Source: Izhakiella australiensis
GTDB lineage: Bacteria > Pseudomonadota > Gammaproteobacteria > Enterobacterales > Enterobacteriaceae
Length of the DNA stretch: 64,000 nucleotides
NCBI RefSeq assembly: GCF_002006995.1
Contig: NZ_MRUL01000010.1
Coordinates: 92,407 to 156,406 of the forward strand
Direction: 5' to 3'
In this document: one piece after another, positions 1 to 9,718 of the stretch
Numbering within the stretch: the stretch's first letter is position 1
Layout of the letters: each line of letters starts with the position of its first letter
Translations under genes and position numbers: made by a program
Notes under the pieces: generated by a model
Databases searched by the model: none
What the model saw: the letters and a program-made list of their open reading frames with translations, nothing else
What the model was told of the DNA's origin: nothing

Positions 1-2
1 GC

Positions 3-338
3 CGCAAAGCAAAACTGCTGGAAGACCGCTGCGCCACGCTGGGGATTACACATCTTTACCAGGGTCAATCCGATAAGCTTTTGGCCTTCGCTGAACTTGT
101 GGATAAACTATCGTTGGCGCCTGAACAAATCGCCTATATCGGTGACGACCTGATAGACTGGCCGGTCATGGCACGGGTTGGGCTTAGCGTCACCGTTGCC
201 GACGCTCATCCGGCGCTGCTGCCGCGAGCGGATTACACCACCCGGATTGCCGGCGGACGCGGCGCGGTACGTGAAATTTGCGACCTGATATTAATCGCAC
301 AGGATAAGTTTGATGAGGCCAAAGGGCAGTCAGTATGA
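3..338 (+). CDS. kdsC: KdsC, KDO-8-phosphate phosphatase (3' part)
   Basis: This is the C-terminal 111 residues of 3-deoxy-D-manno-octulosonate 8-phosphate phosphatase, which makes free KDO for the LPS core in the cytoplasm. The reading frame is open from the window edge, so the start lies outside. The visible part has the HAD-superfamily C-terminal motif IGDDLIDWPVM, whose acidic residues bind Mg2+, and the family ending with a GGRGAVRE segment. The stop codon overlaps the lptC start (ATGA), as in the E. coli kdsC-lptC-lptA-lptB operon. The identity rests on these motifs and the context. Confidence 0.93.
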   Translation, partial: RKAKLLEDRCATLGITHLYQGQSDKLLAFAELVDKLSLAPEQIAYIGDDLIDWPVMARVGLSVTVADAHPALLPRADYTTRIAGGRGAVREICDLILIAQDKFDEAKGQSV

Positions 339-913
339 GTAAATTAAAACGCTGGATAACGCTCATTCTGGCTTTGATAGCCCTGATTCTGATCGGCTGG
401 AATATGGCCGACAACAGTAATGAACCTGAGAATCAGAACAACAATAATAATAACGAGCCTACTTATACCAGCGATCGCTCAGATACGGTGGTATACAGTC
501 CAACCGGTTCGCTAAATTATAAGCTGATATCAGATAAGGTAACTTACTTTACCAAAGATGACGTCAGCTGGTTCGATAAGCCGGTAATGACGGTATTCGA
601 CGAAAACAAAGTGCCGATCTGGTCCGTGCGGGCTGATAAAGCCCGTTTAACCAACGATCGCATGCTCTATCTATACGGCCATGTAGAGGTGAACAGCCTG
701 ACCAGCACCTCGCAGCTGCAGCGAATTATTACAGATAATGCAGTGATCAATCTGACAACGCTGGACGTTACCTCAGACGATAAGGTCACACTTTATGGTA
801 CCAGCTTTAACTCAACCGGCATGAAGATGCGCGGTAATTTGCGGAAGAAAACGGCCCAGCTGATTGAAAAGGTCCAAACCTCTTATGAAATCCAAAACCA
901 AAAACAGCATTAA
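335..913 (+). CDS. lptC: LptC, LPS export bitopic membrane protein
   Basis: LptC is the inner-membrane-anchored part of the LPS transport bridge. It receives LPS from LptB2FG and hands it to LptA. The 192-residue protein has one N-terminal membrane segment (about residues 7-23, after MSKLKRW), then a periplasmic beta-jellyroll domain. The stretch after the anchor is unusually Asn-rich (about residues 28-41, with a run of asparagines), which probably acts as a flexible linker and differs from the E. coli protein. It overlaps kdsC by 4 bases at its start and lptA by 29 bases at its end, which suggests translational coupling. Confidence 0.95.
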   Translation: MSKLKRWITLILALIALILIGWNMADNSNEPENQNNNNNNEPTYTSDRSDTVVYSPTGSLNYKLISDKVTYFTKDDVSWFDKPVMTVFDENKVPIWSVRADKARLTNDRMLYLYGHVEVNSLTSTSQLQRIITDNAVINLTTLDVTSDDKVTLYGTSFNSTGMKMRGNLRKKTAQLIEKVQTSYEIQNQKQH

Positions 914-1430
914 GTTTTTCCTGGCCGGCTCCCTTTTAGCCGCTGCGCTACCAGCACTGGCGCTCACCGGCGACACGGATAAACCGGTTCACATTGATTC
1001 ACAGAATCAGGCTCTGGACATGCAGGGCAACGTGGCGACCTTTACCGGTAACGTCGTCGCCACCCAGGGATCGATCAAGATTACCGCAGATAAAATCGTG
1101 GTCACCCGCCCCGGCGGCGACAGTAGCAAAACGATTATTGATGCCTATGGCAATCCGGCCACCTTTTATCAGATGCAGGACAATGGCAAGCCGGTACAAG
1201 GGCACGCCTCTAAACTTCACTATGAACTGGCCAACGATTTTGTTGAGCTAACCGGCAATGCGTTTCTGCAACAGCAGGACAGCAGCGTTAACGGCGATCG
1301 CATCACCTATCTGGTTAAGCAGCAAAAAATGCAGGCATTCAGCAACTCAGGCAAGCGCGTAACCACGGTTCTGGTTCCGTCTCAGTTGCAGGATAAAAAC
1401 AAAAATGGTCAGCAAAAAAAGAGTAACTAA
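885..1430 (+). CDS. lptA: LptA, periplasmic LPS-binding bridge protein
   Basis: LptA forms the periplasmic filament that carries LPS from LptC to LptD at the outer membrane. The 181-residue protein has a Sec signal peptide (MKSKTKNSIKFF, hydrophobic core, cleavage near ALA-LTGD) and the OstA-like fold with conserved DMQGN, VTRPGG and HYELA segments. I chose the ATG at 885 rather than an in-frame TTG at 864, because it gives the normal LptA start and signal peptide. The start lies inside the end of lptC. The tail after VPSQLQDKN is Lys/Gln-rich, as in relatives. Confidence 0.95.
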   Translation: MKSKTKNSIKFFLAGSLLAAALPALALTGDTDKPVHIDSQNQALDMQGNVATFTGNVVATQGSIKITADKIVVTRPGGDSSKTIIDAYGNPATFYQMQDNGKPVQGHASKLHYELANDFVELTGNAFLQQQDSSVNGDRITYLVKQQKMQAFSNSGKRVTTVLVPSQLQDKNKNGQQKKSN

Positions 1431-1436
1431 CGCTAT

Positions 1437-2162
1437 ATGGCAACCTTAATTGCAGAAAATCTGGCGAAAGCCTACAAAGGTCGCCGGGTTGTTGAAGATG
1501 TCAGCCTGACGGTGAACTCAGGTGAAATCGTCGGTTTGCTGGGGCCTAACGGCGCCGGCAAAACGACCACGTTTTATATGGTGGTGGGTATTGTGCCGCG
1601 CGATGCCGGCCGGATAGTCATTGATGATGACGATATCAGCATTCTGCCTCTTCATGCCCGCGCCCGGCGAGGTATTGGCTACCTACCGCAGGAAGCATCC
1701 ATTTTCCGCCGTCTGACGGTTTACGATAACCTGATGGCGGTGCTGCAGATCCGTGACGATCTGACTAGCGAGCAGCGTGAAGATCGCGCCAACGATCTTA
1801 TGGAAGAATTCCACATAGGACACCTGCGCGATAGCCTTGGTCAGTCGCTGTCAGGCGGTGAACGCCGTCGGGTTGAGATAGCCCGCGCGCTGGCAGCTAA
1901 CCCCAAATTTATTCTGCTTGATGAACCCTTCGCCGGCGTCGATCCAATCTCCGTTATCGATATAAAAAAAATTATCGAACACCTGCGTGATAGCGGTCTC
2001 GGCGTGCTGATCACCGACCATAACGTGCGTGAAACCTTGGCGGTGTGCGAGCGCGCCTATATTGTCAGCCAGGGACATATGATCGCCCACGGAACGCCTG
2101 AGGAAGTGCTGGCCAATGAACAGGTGAAACGCGTTTATTTGGGCGAAGAGTTCAGACTCTGA
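1437..2162 (+). CDS. lptB: LptB, LPS transport ATPase
   Basis: LptB is the cytoplasmic ABC ATPase that powers extraction of LPS from the inner membrane with LptFG. It is 241 residues long, the usual family length. Visible motifs are Walker A GPNGAGKT at 36-43, the Q-loop region YLPQEAS near 82-88, the signature LSGGE at 138-142, and Walker B ILLDEP with the catalytic acid at about 163, followed by the switch histidine in ITDHNV. It starts 6 bases after lptA, and rpoN follows 48 bases downstream, as in other enterobacteria. Confidence 0.97.
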   Translation: MATLIAENLAKAYKGRRVVEDVSLTVNSGEIVGLLGPNGAGKTTTFYMVVGIVPRDAGRIVIDDDDISILPLHARARRGIGYLPQEASIFRRLTVYDNLMAVLQIRDDLTSEQREDRANDLMEEFHIGHLRDSLGQSLSGGERRRVEIARALAANPKFILLDEPFAGVDPISVIDIKKIIEHLRDSGLGVLITDHNVRETLAVCERAYIVSQGHMIAHGTPEEVLANEQVKRVYLGEEFRL

Positions 2163-2210
2163 TAAGGTGTTCATAATGGGTCAGTATTACGGGGAGATGA
2201 CATCCTGACT

Positions 2211-3644
2211 ATGAAGCAAGGCTTGCAACTCCGGCTCAGTCAGCAGCTCGCCATGACACCTCAGCTACAGCAGGCTATTCGCTTGCTGCAGCTTTCAACG
2301 CTTGAACTTCAGCAGGAAATCCAGCTGGCGCTTGAAAGCAACCCGCTTCTGGAACAAACCGAAACTAACGACGAAATCGATACCCGCGCAGTGCCGGAGA
2401 ATGACGACTTAGACACCCGTGAGGCACTTGAACAAAAAGAGATGCCGGACGAGCTGCCTCTGGACGCGACCTGGGATGAGATTTACACCGCAGGAACCCC
2501 CTCCGGAACGGGAACCGACTATCACGACGAAGAGCTGCCGGTTTATCAGGGCGAAACCACGCTAACGCTGCATGACTACTTAATGTGGCAGGTTGAGCTC
2601 ACGCCCTTTTCCGAGACTGACCGGGCAATAGCCACTTCGATTGTTGATGCCGTTGACGATACCGGTTATCTGACCGTATCGCTGGAAGACATACTCGACA
2701 GCATTGGCAACGACGAGCTGGAGATGGAAGAGGTCGAGGCGGTACTAAAACGTATTCAGCGCTTCGATCCTGTTGGCGTCGCCGCCCGTGACCTGCGCGA
2801 TTGCCTGCTGGTGCAGCTTTCGCAGTTTGTTGCCGAAACGCCCTGGCTAAAAGAAGCGCGCATGGTGGTCAGTGAGCATTTAGATCTGCTGGCAAATCAT
2901 GACTTTCGCACCCTGATGCGCGTCTCGCGGCTCAAAGAAGACGCGCTTAAAGGCGCCATGCGGCTTATCCAGTCGCTCGATCCTCGTCCGGGCCAGTCGA
3001 TCAATACCAGCGAACCGGAATACGTCATTCCCGATGTGCTGGTACGCAAAGTTCAGGACCGCTGGTTAGTAGAGCTGAACGCCGATAGCATTCCGCGACT
3101 CAAAATTAACCAGCAGTATGCCGCACTCGGCAACAGCACCCGCAGCGATAGCGACAACCAGTTTATTCGCAGCAATCTGCAGGAAGCCCGCTGGCTGATC
3201 AAAAGCCTTGAGAGCCGTAATGAAACCTTGCTAAAAGTGTCGCGCTGCATTGTAGAACAGCAGCAGGCGTTCTTTGACCAGGGCGAAGAATATATGCGTC
3301 CAATGGTGCTGGCGGACATCGCCAGCGCGGTGGACATGCACGAGTCAACTATCTCCCGGGTTACCACGCAAAAGTATCTGCACAGCCCGCGCGGTATTTT
3401 TGAACTTAAATACTTTTTCTCCAGCCACGTTAACACCGAAAGCGGCGGTGAAGCATCTTCAACAGCGATTCGCGCACTGGTGAAAAAATTTGTCTCAGCG
3501 GAAAACCCCGCTAAGCCCCTCAGCGACAGCAAGCTGACTACCCTGCTCTCGGAACAGGGCATCATGGTAGCGCGCCGCACTGTCGCGAAATATCGTGAAT
3601 CTTTATCCATCCCGCCCTCAAACCAGCGTAAACGTCTGGTCTGA
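2211..3644 (+). CDS. rpoN: RNA polymerase sigma-54 factor
   Basis: Sigma-54 directs RNA polymerase to promoters with -24 GG and -12 GC elements and needs an AAA+ activator such as NtrC. The 477-residue protein shows the Gln/Leu-rich region I at the N terminus ([19 protein letters not shown]), the acidic region II (about residues 50-110), the core-binding domain, and the C-terminal RpoN box [10 protein letters not shown] at about 454-463, which reads the -24 element. It opens the conserved rpoN-hpf-ptsN-rapZ-npr cluster. A candidate target promoter lies in this window upstream of the ABC transporter genes at 58657-58672. Confidence 0.97.
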   Translation: MKQGLQLRLSQQLAMTPQLQQAIRLLQLSTLELQQEIQLALESNPLLEQTETNDEIDTRAVPENDDLDTREALEQKEMPDELPLDATWDEIYTAGTPSGTGTDYHDEELPVYQGETTLTLHDYLMWQVELTPFSETDRAIATSIVDAVDDTGYLTVSLEDILDSIGNDELEMEEVEAVLKRIQRFDPVGVAARDLRDCLLVQLSQFVAETPWLKEARMVVSEHLDLLANHDFRTLMRVSRLKEDALKGAMRLIQSLDPRPGQSINTSEPEYVIPDVLVRKVQDRWLVELNADSIPRLKINQQYAALGNSTRSDSDNQFIRSNLQEARWLIKSLESRNETLLKVSRCIVEQQQAFFDQGEEYMRPMVLADIASAVDMHESTISRVTTQKYLHSPRGIFELKYFFSSHVNTESGGEASSTAIRALVKKFVSAENPAKPLSDSKLTTLLSEQGIMVARRTVAKYRESLSIPPSNQRKRLV

Positions 3645-3666
3645 ACGAACTGATAAGGAAGCAACT

Positions 3667-3954
3667 ATGCAGCTAAATATCACTGGGCAAAATGTCGAAA
3701 TCACCGATGCATTACGTGAATTCGTTAATACTAAGTTTGCCAAACTGGAACAATTTTTTGACAGAATTAATCAGGTCTATATTGTTCTAAAGGTAGAGAA
3801 GCTTTCGCAGATAGCGGAAGCCACGCTGCACGTAAATGGAGGCGAGCTGCATGCAACCTCAGAAGAGCGAGATATGTATGCTTCTATTGATGGCTTAGTT
3901 GATAAACTGGCTCGCCAGCTAAACAAACATAAAGATAAACTGAAACAGCACTAA
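3667..3954 (+). CDS. hpf: Ribosome hibernation promoting factor HPF
   Basis: HPF binds the small ribosomal subunit in stationary phase and, with RMF, drives formation of inactive 100S ribosomes. At 95 residues it is the short HPF type (MQLNITGQNVEITDALREFV), with the basic C-terminal helix (KLARQLNKHKDKLKQH) that contacts 16S rRNA. The reading frame is open further upstream, but the ATG at 3667 gives the standard start and has AAGGAAG a few bases before it. It follows rpoN by 22 bases and is probably co-transcribed. Confidence 0.96.
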   Translation: MQLNITGQNVEITDALREFVNTKFAKLEQFFDRINQVYIVLKVEKLSQIAEATLHVNGGELHATSEERDMYASIDGLVDKLARQLNKHKDKLKQH

Positions 3955-4017
3955 CCTTAGCAAATAGCGACACAACGGGCACGGCGCCATAAGGCGACAT
4001 TCCGCCCAGTAACCCAT

Positions 4018-4045
4018 CGGCTCGCCCTTGAGGCGAGCCGTTAAT
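4018..4045 (+). terminator. Hairpin between hpf and ptsN
   Basis: A 9-bp GC-rich stem (CGGCTCGCC, 4018-4026, pairing with GGCGAGCCG, 4032-4040) with a CTTGA loop is followed by only a short T-poor tail (TTAATCAATC). It is likely a weak or partial terminator or mRNA-stabilising structure in the 197-base gap between hpf and ptsN. Confidence 0.6.
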
Positions 4046-4151
4046 CAATCAGGCGTACGTTGGGTTGAACCTGACGCAGTACTGACCCAGGGTTCAGGGA
4101 TGAGTAATGTAAAGCAATACACCAGGCGTAAATGAACACCTAAGTGAAACT

Positions 4152-4637
4152 ATGATGAATACTGATCAAACACTGGAACTTAACGTGGTACTAAGCCAGG
4201 CCTGCACCCGCAGCGGTGTGCATTGCCAGAGTAAGAAAAGGGCGCTGGAGATTATCAGCGAACTGGCCGCGCAGCAGCTGAACCTGCCTCACCAGACTAT
4301 TTTCGAATCAATACTTACCCGCGAGCGCATGGGCAGTACCGGTATTGGTAACGGCATTGCCATTCCGCACGGCAAGCTGGAGGAGGACACGTTACGCGCC
4401 GTTGGCGTGTTCATTCGTCTCGATCAGCCCATTGCTTTTGACGCTATTGATAACCAGCCAGTCGATCTGCTGTTTGCATTGCTGGTGCCGGCGGATCAGT
4501 GTAAGACGCATTTGCACACCCTGTCGCTGGTGGCAAAGCGCCTGGCCGATAAATCAATCTGCCGTCGTCTGCGCGCCGCGCAAAATGATGAAGAGCTCTA
4601 TCAGATAATCACAGAAGGTAATGAAGAAAATCAGTAA
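4152..4637 (+). CDS. ptsN: PtsN, EIIA-Ntr of the nitrogen PTS
   Basis: PtsN is the terminal phosphoacceptor of the nitrogen phosphotransferase system (PtsP, NPr, PtsN). In its dephosphorylated form it affects potassium transport and other targets. The 161-residue protein has the EIIA type-2 fold with the phosphorylated histidine in GIAIPHGKLEED at about residue 73. Two adjacent ATG codons (4152 and 4155) could start it. Its partner npr lies three genes on in the same cluster, with rapZ between. Confidence 0.96.
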   Translation: MMNTDQTLELNVVLSQACTRSGVHCQSKKRALEIISELAAQQLNLPHQTIFESILTRERMGSTGIGNGIAIPHGKLEEDTLRAVGVFIRLDQPIAFDAIDNQPVDLLFALLVPADQCKTHLHTLSLVAKRLADKSICRRLRAAQNDEELYQIITEGNEENQ

Positions 4638-4667
4638 GGCAGTCTGCTGCAACTCAGGAGAAAGCAC

Positions 4668-5522
4668 ATGGTGCTGATGATCGTCAGTGGTCGATCGGGG
4701 TCAGGTAAGTCCGTTGCCCTGCGCGCACTTGAAGACATGGGGTTTTATTGTGTAGATAATTTGCCGGTGGAGCTGCTGCCCGCGCTAGCCAACTCGCTGA
4801 CCGAACGGCAAACCTCCGCGGCGGTGAGCATAGACGTGCGCAACATGCCGGAGACGCCGGAAATTCTGGAAACCGCGCTGACCGATCTCCCCGGTACTTT
4901 CTCGCCGCAGCTGCTGTTTCTTGATGCCGATCGCAGCACTTTAATCCGGCGCTACAGCGATACGCGCCGACTGCATCCGCTCTCCAGCAAAAACCTGTCG
5001 CTGGAAAGCGCCATTGATGAAGAAAATAAACTGCTGGAGCCTTTGCGCTCCAGAGCTGACCTGATTATCGACACCTCCGAAATGTCAGTCCACGAACTGG
5101 CGGAAATGCTGCGCACCCGGCTACTGGGCAAACGCGAGCGCGAACTGACGATGGTGTTTGAATCCTTCGGTTTTAAACACGGCATTCCCATTGATGCCGA
5201 CTATGTATTTGACGTACGTTTTTTACCTAATCCACACTGGGACCCGAAACTACGCCCGATGACCGGACTGGACAGGCCGGTCGCGGCCTTCCTCGATCGC
5301 CACACGGAAGTTCATAATTTTATTTATCAGACGCGCAGCTACCTGGAACTGTGGTTGCCGATGCTTGAGACCAATAATCGTAGCTATCTCACCGTCGCCA
5401 TTGGATGCACCGGCGGAAAGCACCGTTCGGTTTATATCGCAGAGCAGCTGGCTGATTATTTCCGCTCACGCGGCAAAAACGTCCAGTCCCGCCACCGGAC
5501 CCTGGAAAAACGTAAATCATGA
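4668..5522 (+). CDS. rapZ: RapZ, RNase adapter protein
   Basis: RapZ binds glucosamine-6-phosphate and delivers the small RNA GlmZ to RNase E, so controlling glmS and envelope precursor supply. It is 284 residues long, as in E. coli. It has Walker A GRSGSGKS at 8-15, an N-terminal P-loop domain, and the C-terminal domain with [10 protein letters not shown], followed by a basic tail ([11 protein letters not shown]) used for RNA binding. Its last 4 bases overlap the npr start. Confidence 0.97.
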   Translation: MVLMIVSGRSGSGKSVALRALEDMGFYCVDNLPVELLPALANSLTERQTSAAVSIDVRNMPETPEILETALTDLPGTFSPQLLFLDADRSTLIRRYSDTRRLHPLSSKNLSLESAIDEENKLLEPLRSRADLIIDTSEMSVHELAEMLRTRLLGKRERELTMVFESFGFKHGIPIDADYVFDVRFLPNPHWDPKLRPMTGLDRPVAAFLDRHTEVHNFIYQTRSYLELWLPMLETNNRSYLTVAIGCTGGKHRSVYIAEQLADYFRSRGKNVQSRHRTLEKRKS

Positions 5523-5791
5523 CCGTTAAGCAAACCGTTGAAATTAAAAATAAGCTGGGTATGCACGCCCGCCCGGCAATGAAGCTTTTCGAACTGGTGC
5601 AAAGTTTTGACGCAGAGGTTTTGCTGCGCAATGAAAGCGGTACAGAAGCCGAAGCCAGCAGCGTGATCGCTCTGCTGATGCTGGACTCGGCAAAAGGGGG
5701 CCACATTGAAATAGAGGCCAGCGGCCCCGAAGAGCAGCAGGCGCTGGCCGCCGTCATCGAGCTGTTTGATGCCGGTTTTGACGAAGATTAA
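5519..5791 (+). CDS. npr: NPr, phosphocarrier protein of the nitrogen PTS
   Basis: NPr (PtsO) is the HPr-like protein that passes phosphate from PtsP to PtsN. The 90-residue protein has the active histidine at residue 16 in KLGMHARPA and the usual regulatory-site region near residue 50 ([11 protein letters not shown]). It overlaps rapZ by 4 bases (ATGA). It ends 9 bases before the stop codon of the convergent mtgA. Confidence 0.96.
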   Translation: MTVKQTVEIKNKLGMHARPAMKLFELVQSFDAEVLLRNESGTEAEASSVIALLMLDSAKGGHIEIEASGPEEQQALAAVIELFDAGFDED

Positions 5792-5800
5792 GACAGTGAG

Positions 5801-6517
5801 TTATAGCAGCTTATGTTCGCGCAGGAAGCCTTCCCCACCCAGCTGACGCATCTGCCGCATGATCCACAGCTGGCGCTGGCGTAAATAAGCGGAAGGGGCA
5901 TCAGCATGAAAGCGCAACGGGCTGGGCAATACCGCGGCCAGCAGCGCAGCCTCCGCTGAAGTCAGCTTACTGGCGGGCTTATGAAAATAGCGGCGCGACG
6001 CCTCTTCTACGCCAAATACGCCCTTACCAAATTCAGCCACGTTAAGATAGACGGTTAAAATACGCCGTTTGCTCCAGACGGTTTCAACGCCTACGGTGAG
6101 CCCGGCTTCCAGCCCTTTACGCACCCAGCTATGACCATCCCAAAGAAACACGTTCTTAGCCGTCTGCTGAGAAATCGTTGACGCGCCGCGCATCTGTCCG
6201 TCACGGCCGTCATCCAGCACTGACTCAATGGCTTCAACATCAAAACCCCAGTGAACAGGAAACTTTTGATCTTCTGAAGCGATAACTGCCAGCTTCATCC
6301 AGGGTGATATCTCATCGCTGCCAACCCAGTCAGAGTGAGCTACATAGCCGAAGTCGCCCCGTAGCCACGCGCCGATTTGACGCTCAGCCATCACCGCGGA
6401 AAACGGCACCGGTAAGAAAGCAAAGAGTATGATGCCTGCCGCCCAGATCGCCAGAATGCCCAGAACAGCTCTGATTATCAGGCTTTTCACTCGCCGCCAA
6501 CCGTTCCCTTTTTTCAA
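5801..6517 (-). CDS. mtgA: MtgA, monofunctional peptidoglycan glycosyltransferase
   Basis: MtgA polymerises lipid II into glycan strands at the inner membrane, without a transpeptidase domain. The protein is a GT51 enzyme: one membrane segment (about residues 13-34), the catalytic-glutamate motif SEDQKF (about Glu82), and [12 protein letters not shown] and RKGLEA motifs. I place the start at the TTG at 6517-6515, because it has GGAG 8 bases upstream (6529-6526) and gives 238 residues, close to the 242 of E. coli MtgA. An in-frame ATG at 6607 would add 30 residues unlike the family. In E. coli elbB precedes this gene; here there is no gene there. Confidence 0.93.
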   Translation of the reverse strand: MKKGNGWRRVKSLIIRAVLGILAIWAAGIILFAFLPVPFSAVMAERQIGAWLRGDFGYVAHSDWVGSDEISPWMKLAVIASEDQKFPVHWGFDVEAIESVLDDGRDGQMRGASTISQQTAKNVFLWDGHSWVRKGLEAGLTVGVETVWSKRRILTVYLNVAEFGKGVFGVEEASRRYFHKPASKLTSAEAALLAAVLPSPLRFHADAPSAYLRQRQLWIMRQMRQLGGEGFLREHKLL

Positions 6518-6935
6518 AATGTGTTCTCCGGGGTGAATTGCCAGCAATCCAGATAAATGGCAAGAACCTGCAAGGTCATCGACAGGCTGTAAGTTTACCT
6601 TCAGCACGACGTCTTTTTACGCGATTAAGCGATGCTATCAACTACTCGTCCGCAGTCTATTGCATCATCTGCGATATGCCAACTGCGCGGCGCTTTTGCT
6701 ATGGCTGCCAGCGGCCGGGCTAACTGTTAAAAAGCGCAATATTCACTACAATGATTAGTTAACCCATTTAATCAATAACGTTTAACATCATTTTTTCCCG
6801 CCCTCGATTTTTCCTGGTTTATTCAAAAAAACCACTTAACTATTCATCATTTGTTACGACACAAACCTGTACATTATGAAGATATGCTTCGCAAAAGCTG
6901 CCGACATATCGCCATAAAATCCCCCCGGGCTCGAC

Positions 6936-6958
6936 GACAAGTTGCCGCTTAACTTGTC
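6936..6958. repeat. Perfect 8-bp inverted repeat
   Basis: GACAAGTT (6936-6943) and AACTTGTC (6951-6958) are exact reverse complements with a 7-base loop (GCCGCTT). There is no T-run beside it, so a terminator is unlikely. It could be a protein-binding site or a relic; no gene adjoins it. Confidence 0.5.
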
Positions 6959-7250
6959 AAAATAACCGGCAGACGCAAAAAAAACTATTTTTTTAAAATA
7001 CATAAAGTTGCAATGAGATTGCCGTCTATTTTTTAATAAAGAAGCACAAATTAATTGCAGATTTTGTATGAAAACCGGTTAGTTAAACCTGTCATTGCTT
7101 TAATTGGCACAAGCGGTCAAATTTAATCCGATCGCCCGTGCAAAATGATTAGCTGCTTGACAGTATCAGTAAATTAATGTTTCCTATACCTGCACGTGGT
7201 CCTACATCACACATTTTAATGGTTCTTTAACCTGGCCTGACAAAATTTGC

Positions 7251-7256
7251 TACTGT
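7251..7256 (+). promoter_or_regulatory. Possible -10 box for arcZ
   Basis: TACTGT lies 6-7 bases before the transcript start expected from the length of E. coli ArcZ. The -35 region (about 7227-7233) is poor. In E. coli arcZ is repressed by ArcA; I did not identify an ArcA site here. Confidence 0.4.
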
Positions 7257-7262
7257 AGTGAC

Positions 7263-7386
7263 TAGACGTTTTATCCAATACCGCCCGACGCAGCCAGACT
7301 CTAACTATCAGATTGCGTCGGTCATAGTTTCCCTGGTGTTGGCGCAGTATTCGCGCACCCCGGCCTCGGCTGGGGTCATTTTTTTT
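7263..7386 (+). ncRNA. arcZ: ArcZ small regulatory RNA
   Basis: ArcZ (also called RyhA or SraH) is an Hfq-dependent small RNA that activates rpoS translation and represses several mRNAs. The segment 7327-7384 matches, from memory, the conserved processed 3' half of E. coli ArcZ: the seed core TTTCCCTGGTGTTGGCGCAG, then TATTCGCGCACCCCGG, and an intrinsic terminator (stem 7357-7364 with 7369-7376, T-run 7379-7386). It lies antisense-convergent to arcB, exactly as in E. coli, and its terminator overlaps the arcB stop codon (7376-7378). The 5' end is set from the roughly 121-nt E. coli length and a weak -10 box, so it is uncertain by several bases. Confidence 0.88.
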
Positions 7387-9718
7387 CTACGCCAGCCAAC
7401 CAGTTGCGCAGTACGGCAACATCATGCCGCCACTCTGTTTTTAATTCTTCCACCCATTCCTGAACGTTATCCCACCACGCCGGCAGCTCGGGGCTTTGGA
7501 TCTGTTTTGCCAGCTGCTGCAAATGCACCAGGCCAACCGACCCCGCCGCGCCCTTAATCTTATGGCCTTCCTCAGCAATGCCTTTCTGGTCGCGCGCCAT
7601 CATGTTGGAATCCAGCACCTCCAGGTACCCCGGCATCATCTTTTCAAATATTGCCAGGCTCTGGTGAACCAGCGAAGGCCCGACCAGCTCAATGTATTGC
7701 TCCAGCACCGTCAGATCTAAGAGTGCCGTCTGCCCCGATTCATTCGCAGCCTCAGGCTGCGTTTCAGCGGCAGCGTCTTGCTGAACATCCCAGTACTTTT
7801 TGATCATCGCCGCCAGCGCCGGCACCGCAAGCGGCTTACTCAGCACATCGTTCATTCCGGCATCAAGATACTCTTTTTTATCTTTGAGCACGTTTGCCGT
7901 CAGCGCTATTAGCGGCGGCAGTTCCTGGTTTGCATGACGCCGACGGATCTCTCTGGCAACCTCCATACCGCTCATATCAGGCAGCTGAATGTCCAGTAAA
8001 ACCAGGTCGAACTCCTGCGGATCAAACATATCCAGCGCCGCCTGCCCCGTCATCGCCACTTCAACGCTGCTACCGAGCTTTTCCAGTACCGAACGCGCGA
8101 CAATAACGTTAAGCTCGATATCTTCTACCAGCAGAACGTTGAGCGCCGGCAGCGGCATTTCATCGGCGGATTCGGCGTCATCCACTTCTTCAGCGGCGCG
8201 CGGGGCATGAATAGTCAAAGAAAAGCATGCGCCTTCGCCCGGCACGCTGCGTACGCTGATATCGCCGCCCATGCTCTGGGCCAGTCGACGGGAAACCGCC
8301 AGACCAATCCCGGTGCCGGTAGCAGGCTTACCGCCATGCTGATCTTTTACCTGATAATACATGGCGAAGATTTTATCCTGCTCGTCTTCGGGGATCCCCA
8401 TGCCGGAGTCCTCAACCTCGAAACGCAGGCTATCTTCGCCCTGGTAGGCGACCCGCACCACAATCTCGCCCTGGCGGGTAAACTTCACCGCATTACCGAT
8501 CAGGTTCCACAGAATCTGCCGCAGACGCGTACCGTCAGTGATAATTTGGTGCGGCAGCGGCAAAACTGGCGCCATCACAAATTTCAGGCCTTTCGGCTGC
8601 GCCAGCAGGCCAGACAGGTTCTCAAGGTCGGCAAGGAAGCTGGTAAAATCGATCGGCTGTAAATCGAGCTGTACCTTACGACGCTCAATTTTATCCATCT
8701 CGATAACATCATTAAAAATATTGCCAAGGGTGACGGCCGACACGTGGATAGTTTTCAGGTACTTAAGCTGTTCCTGATTTAATTCGGTATCCAGCAGAAT
8801 ACGGCTCAGGCCGACAATGCCATTAAGCGGCGTACGCAGCTCGTGGCTGATCGTTGAGATAAAGGTAGTCTTTTCCCGGCTGGCATTTTCCAGTGCGTCC
8901 TGATAGCGCTTACGCTCGGTAATATCGCGTCCGAATCCCATCAGGCCGCTACGCTTACCAACCCTGTCGTAATAGGGGACTTTACGAATTTCAAAACAGG
9001 CTTTGCGCCCGTCCGGATATTGCAGCCACTGCTCGTAGGTCAGCGAAACGTTATGACGGAAAACTTTCTCATCGGTTTCCATCACCTTGGTCGCCGCCTC
9101 TTCATCGTAGACGTCTTCTGGCGACAGGCCGATCAGCTGCTTTTCACTTTTACCGGTAAGCAGTTCCACCGCCCGGTTGCAGCCGGAAAACTGCTGATCG
9201 CTATTGCGATAGAATACCAGGTCAGGGGAAGCATCGAGAAAAGAACGCAGAAAGGTTGATTGCTGCTCCAGCTCGATCTGCGCTTGTTCGCGCCGCGCCA
9301 TTTCTTCCTTAAGCTTTTCGACGACCAGCAGGCGCGCTTCTTCAGCCTTGATGCGGTCGGCTATCTCCTGATTCAGCCGGGTAATGGTATCCTGCATTTG
9401 CTGGTTTAATTCCATATCGCGCTGGCGCATTTCTCCCAGCTTGTCGACCAGACGCGCCAGCCGCTGCCGTGATTCCTCCAGCTGCTCCACCACAACCGAC
9501 AGAAAGTAGACAGCCCAGGGGGTAATCAGCAGACCAAAAAATACCGAGCGCACCACATCAATACTTTCGACGCGACCGTGTAAAAGCATGGTCACCGCCA
9601 TCTGAACAACCATCGCCAGCACCACCAGCACGGAAGCCAGCAGCAGGGAAAAACGCACCAGCCCGAGTTTAACCATCAGGTCAACGTAGTATTGCGCCAG
9701 CAATCTAATCTGTTTCAT
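7376..9718 (-). CDS. arcB: ArcB, anaerobic sensor histidine kinase
   Basis: ArcB senses the quinone redox state and phosphorylates ArcA to repress aerobic metabolism. The 780-residue tripartite kinase has two N-terminal membrane segments (about 22-45 and 58-77), a leucine-rich coiled linker (about 78-150), and a PAS domain holding the redox cysteines Cys180 and Cys241. The phosphorylated His292 is in SHELRTPLNG. It ends with a receiver domain carrying Asp576 in LVLLDIQLP and an HPt domain with a histidine near 719 in GHKIKGAAG. All phosphorelay residues are present. In E. coli yhcC lies upstream and elbB downstream; both are missing here. Its stop codon overlaps the ArcZ terminator. Confidence 0.97.
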   Translation of the reverse strand: MKQIRLLAQYYVDLMVKLGLVRFSLLLASVLVVLAMVVQMAVTMLLHGRVESIDVVRSVFFGLLITPWAVYFLSVVVEQLEESRQRLARLVDKLGEMRQRDMELNQQMQDTITRLNQEIADRIKAEEARLLVVEKLKEEMARREQAQIELEQQSTFLRSFLDASPDLVFYRNSDQQFSGCNRAVELLTGKSEKQLIGLSPEDVYDEEAATKVMETDEKVFRHNVSLTYEQWLQYPDGRKACFEIRKVPYYDRVGKRSGLMGFGRDITERKRYQDALENASREKTTFISTISHELRTPLNGIVGLSRILLDTELNQEQLKYLKTIHVSAVTLGNIFNDVIEMDKIERRKVQLDLQPIDFTSFLADLENLSGLLAQPKGLKFVMAPVLPLPHQIITDGTRLRQILWNLIGNAVKFTRQGEIVVRVAYQGEDSLRFEVEDSGMGIPEDEQDKIFAMYYQVKDQHGGKPATGTGIGLAVSRRLAQSMGGDISVRSVPGEGACFSLTIHAPRAAEEVDDAESADEMPLPALNVLLVEDIELNVIVARSVLEKLGSSVEVAMTGQAALDMFDPQEFDLVLLDIQLPDMSGMEVAREIRRRHANQELPPLIALTANVLKDKKEYLDAGMNDVLSKPLAVPALAAMIKKYWDVQQDAAAETQPEAANESGQTALLDLTVLEQYIELVGPSLVHQSLAIFEKMMPGYLEVLDSNMMARDQKGIAEEGHKIKGAAGSVGLVHLQQLAKQIQSPELPAWWDNVQEWVEELKTEWRHDVAVLRNWLAGVEKK

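Larger units (their letters stand above)
6518..7262. other. Gene-free AT-rich region where elbB would lie
   Basis: These roughly 745 bases between mtgA and the ArcZ start hold no convincing reading frame on either strand. In E. coli this position holds elbB (about 650 bp, minus strand), and I see none of its protein motifs here. The stretch is clearly richer in A/T than its neighbours and contains an inverted repeat (6936-6958). The mtgA promoter must lie at its left end and the arcZ promoter at its right end. I cannot point to a decisive elbB remnant. Confidence 0.7.

Noticed and set aside
7157..7190. TTGACA with TATACC downstream as an arcZ promoter
   Set aside because: The spacing is 22 bases and the start would be far upstream of the expected ArcZ 5' end.
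7258..7557. A 99-codon plus-strand frame over the arcZ locus and the end of arcB
   Set aside because: It runs antisense through conserved arcB codons and across the ArcZ RNA and terminator, has no ribosome site, and its protein looks like a shadow translation.
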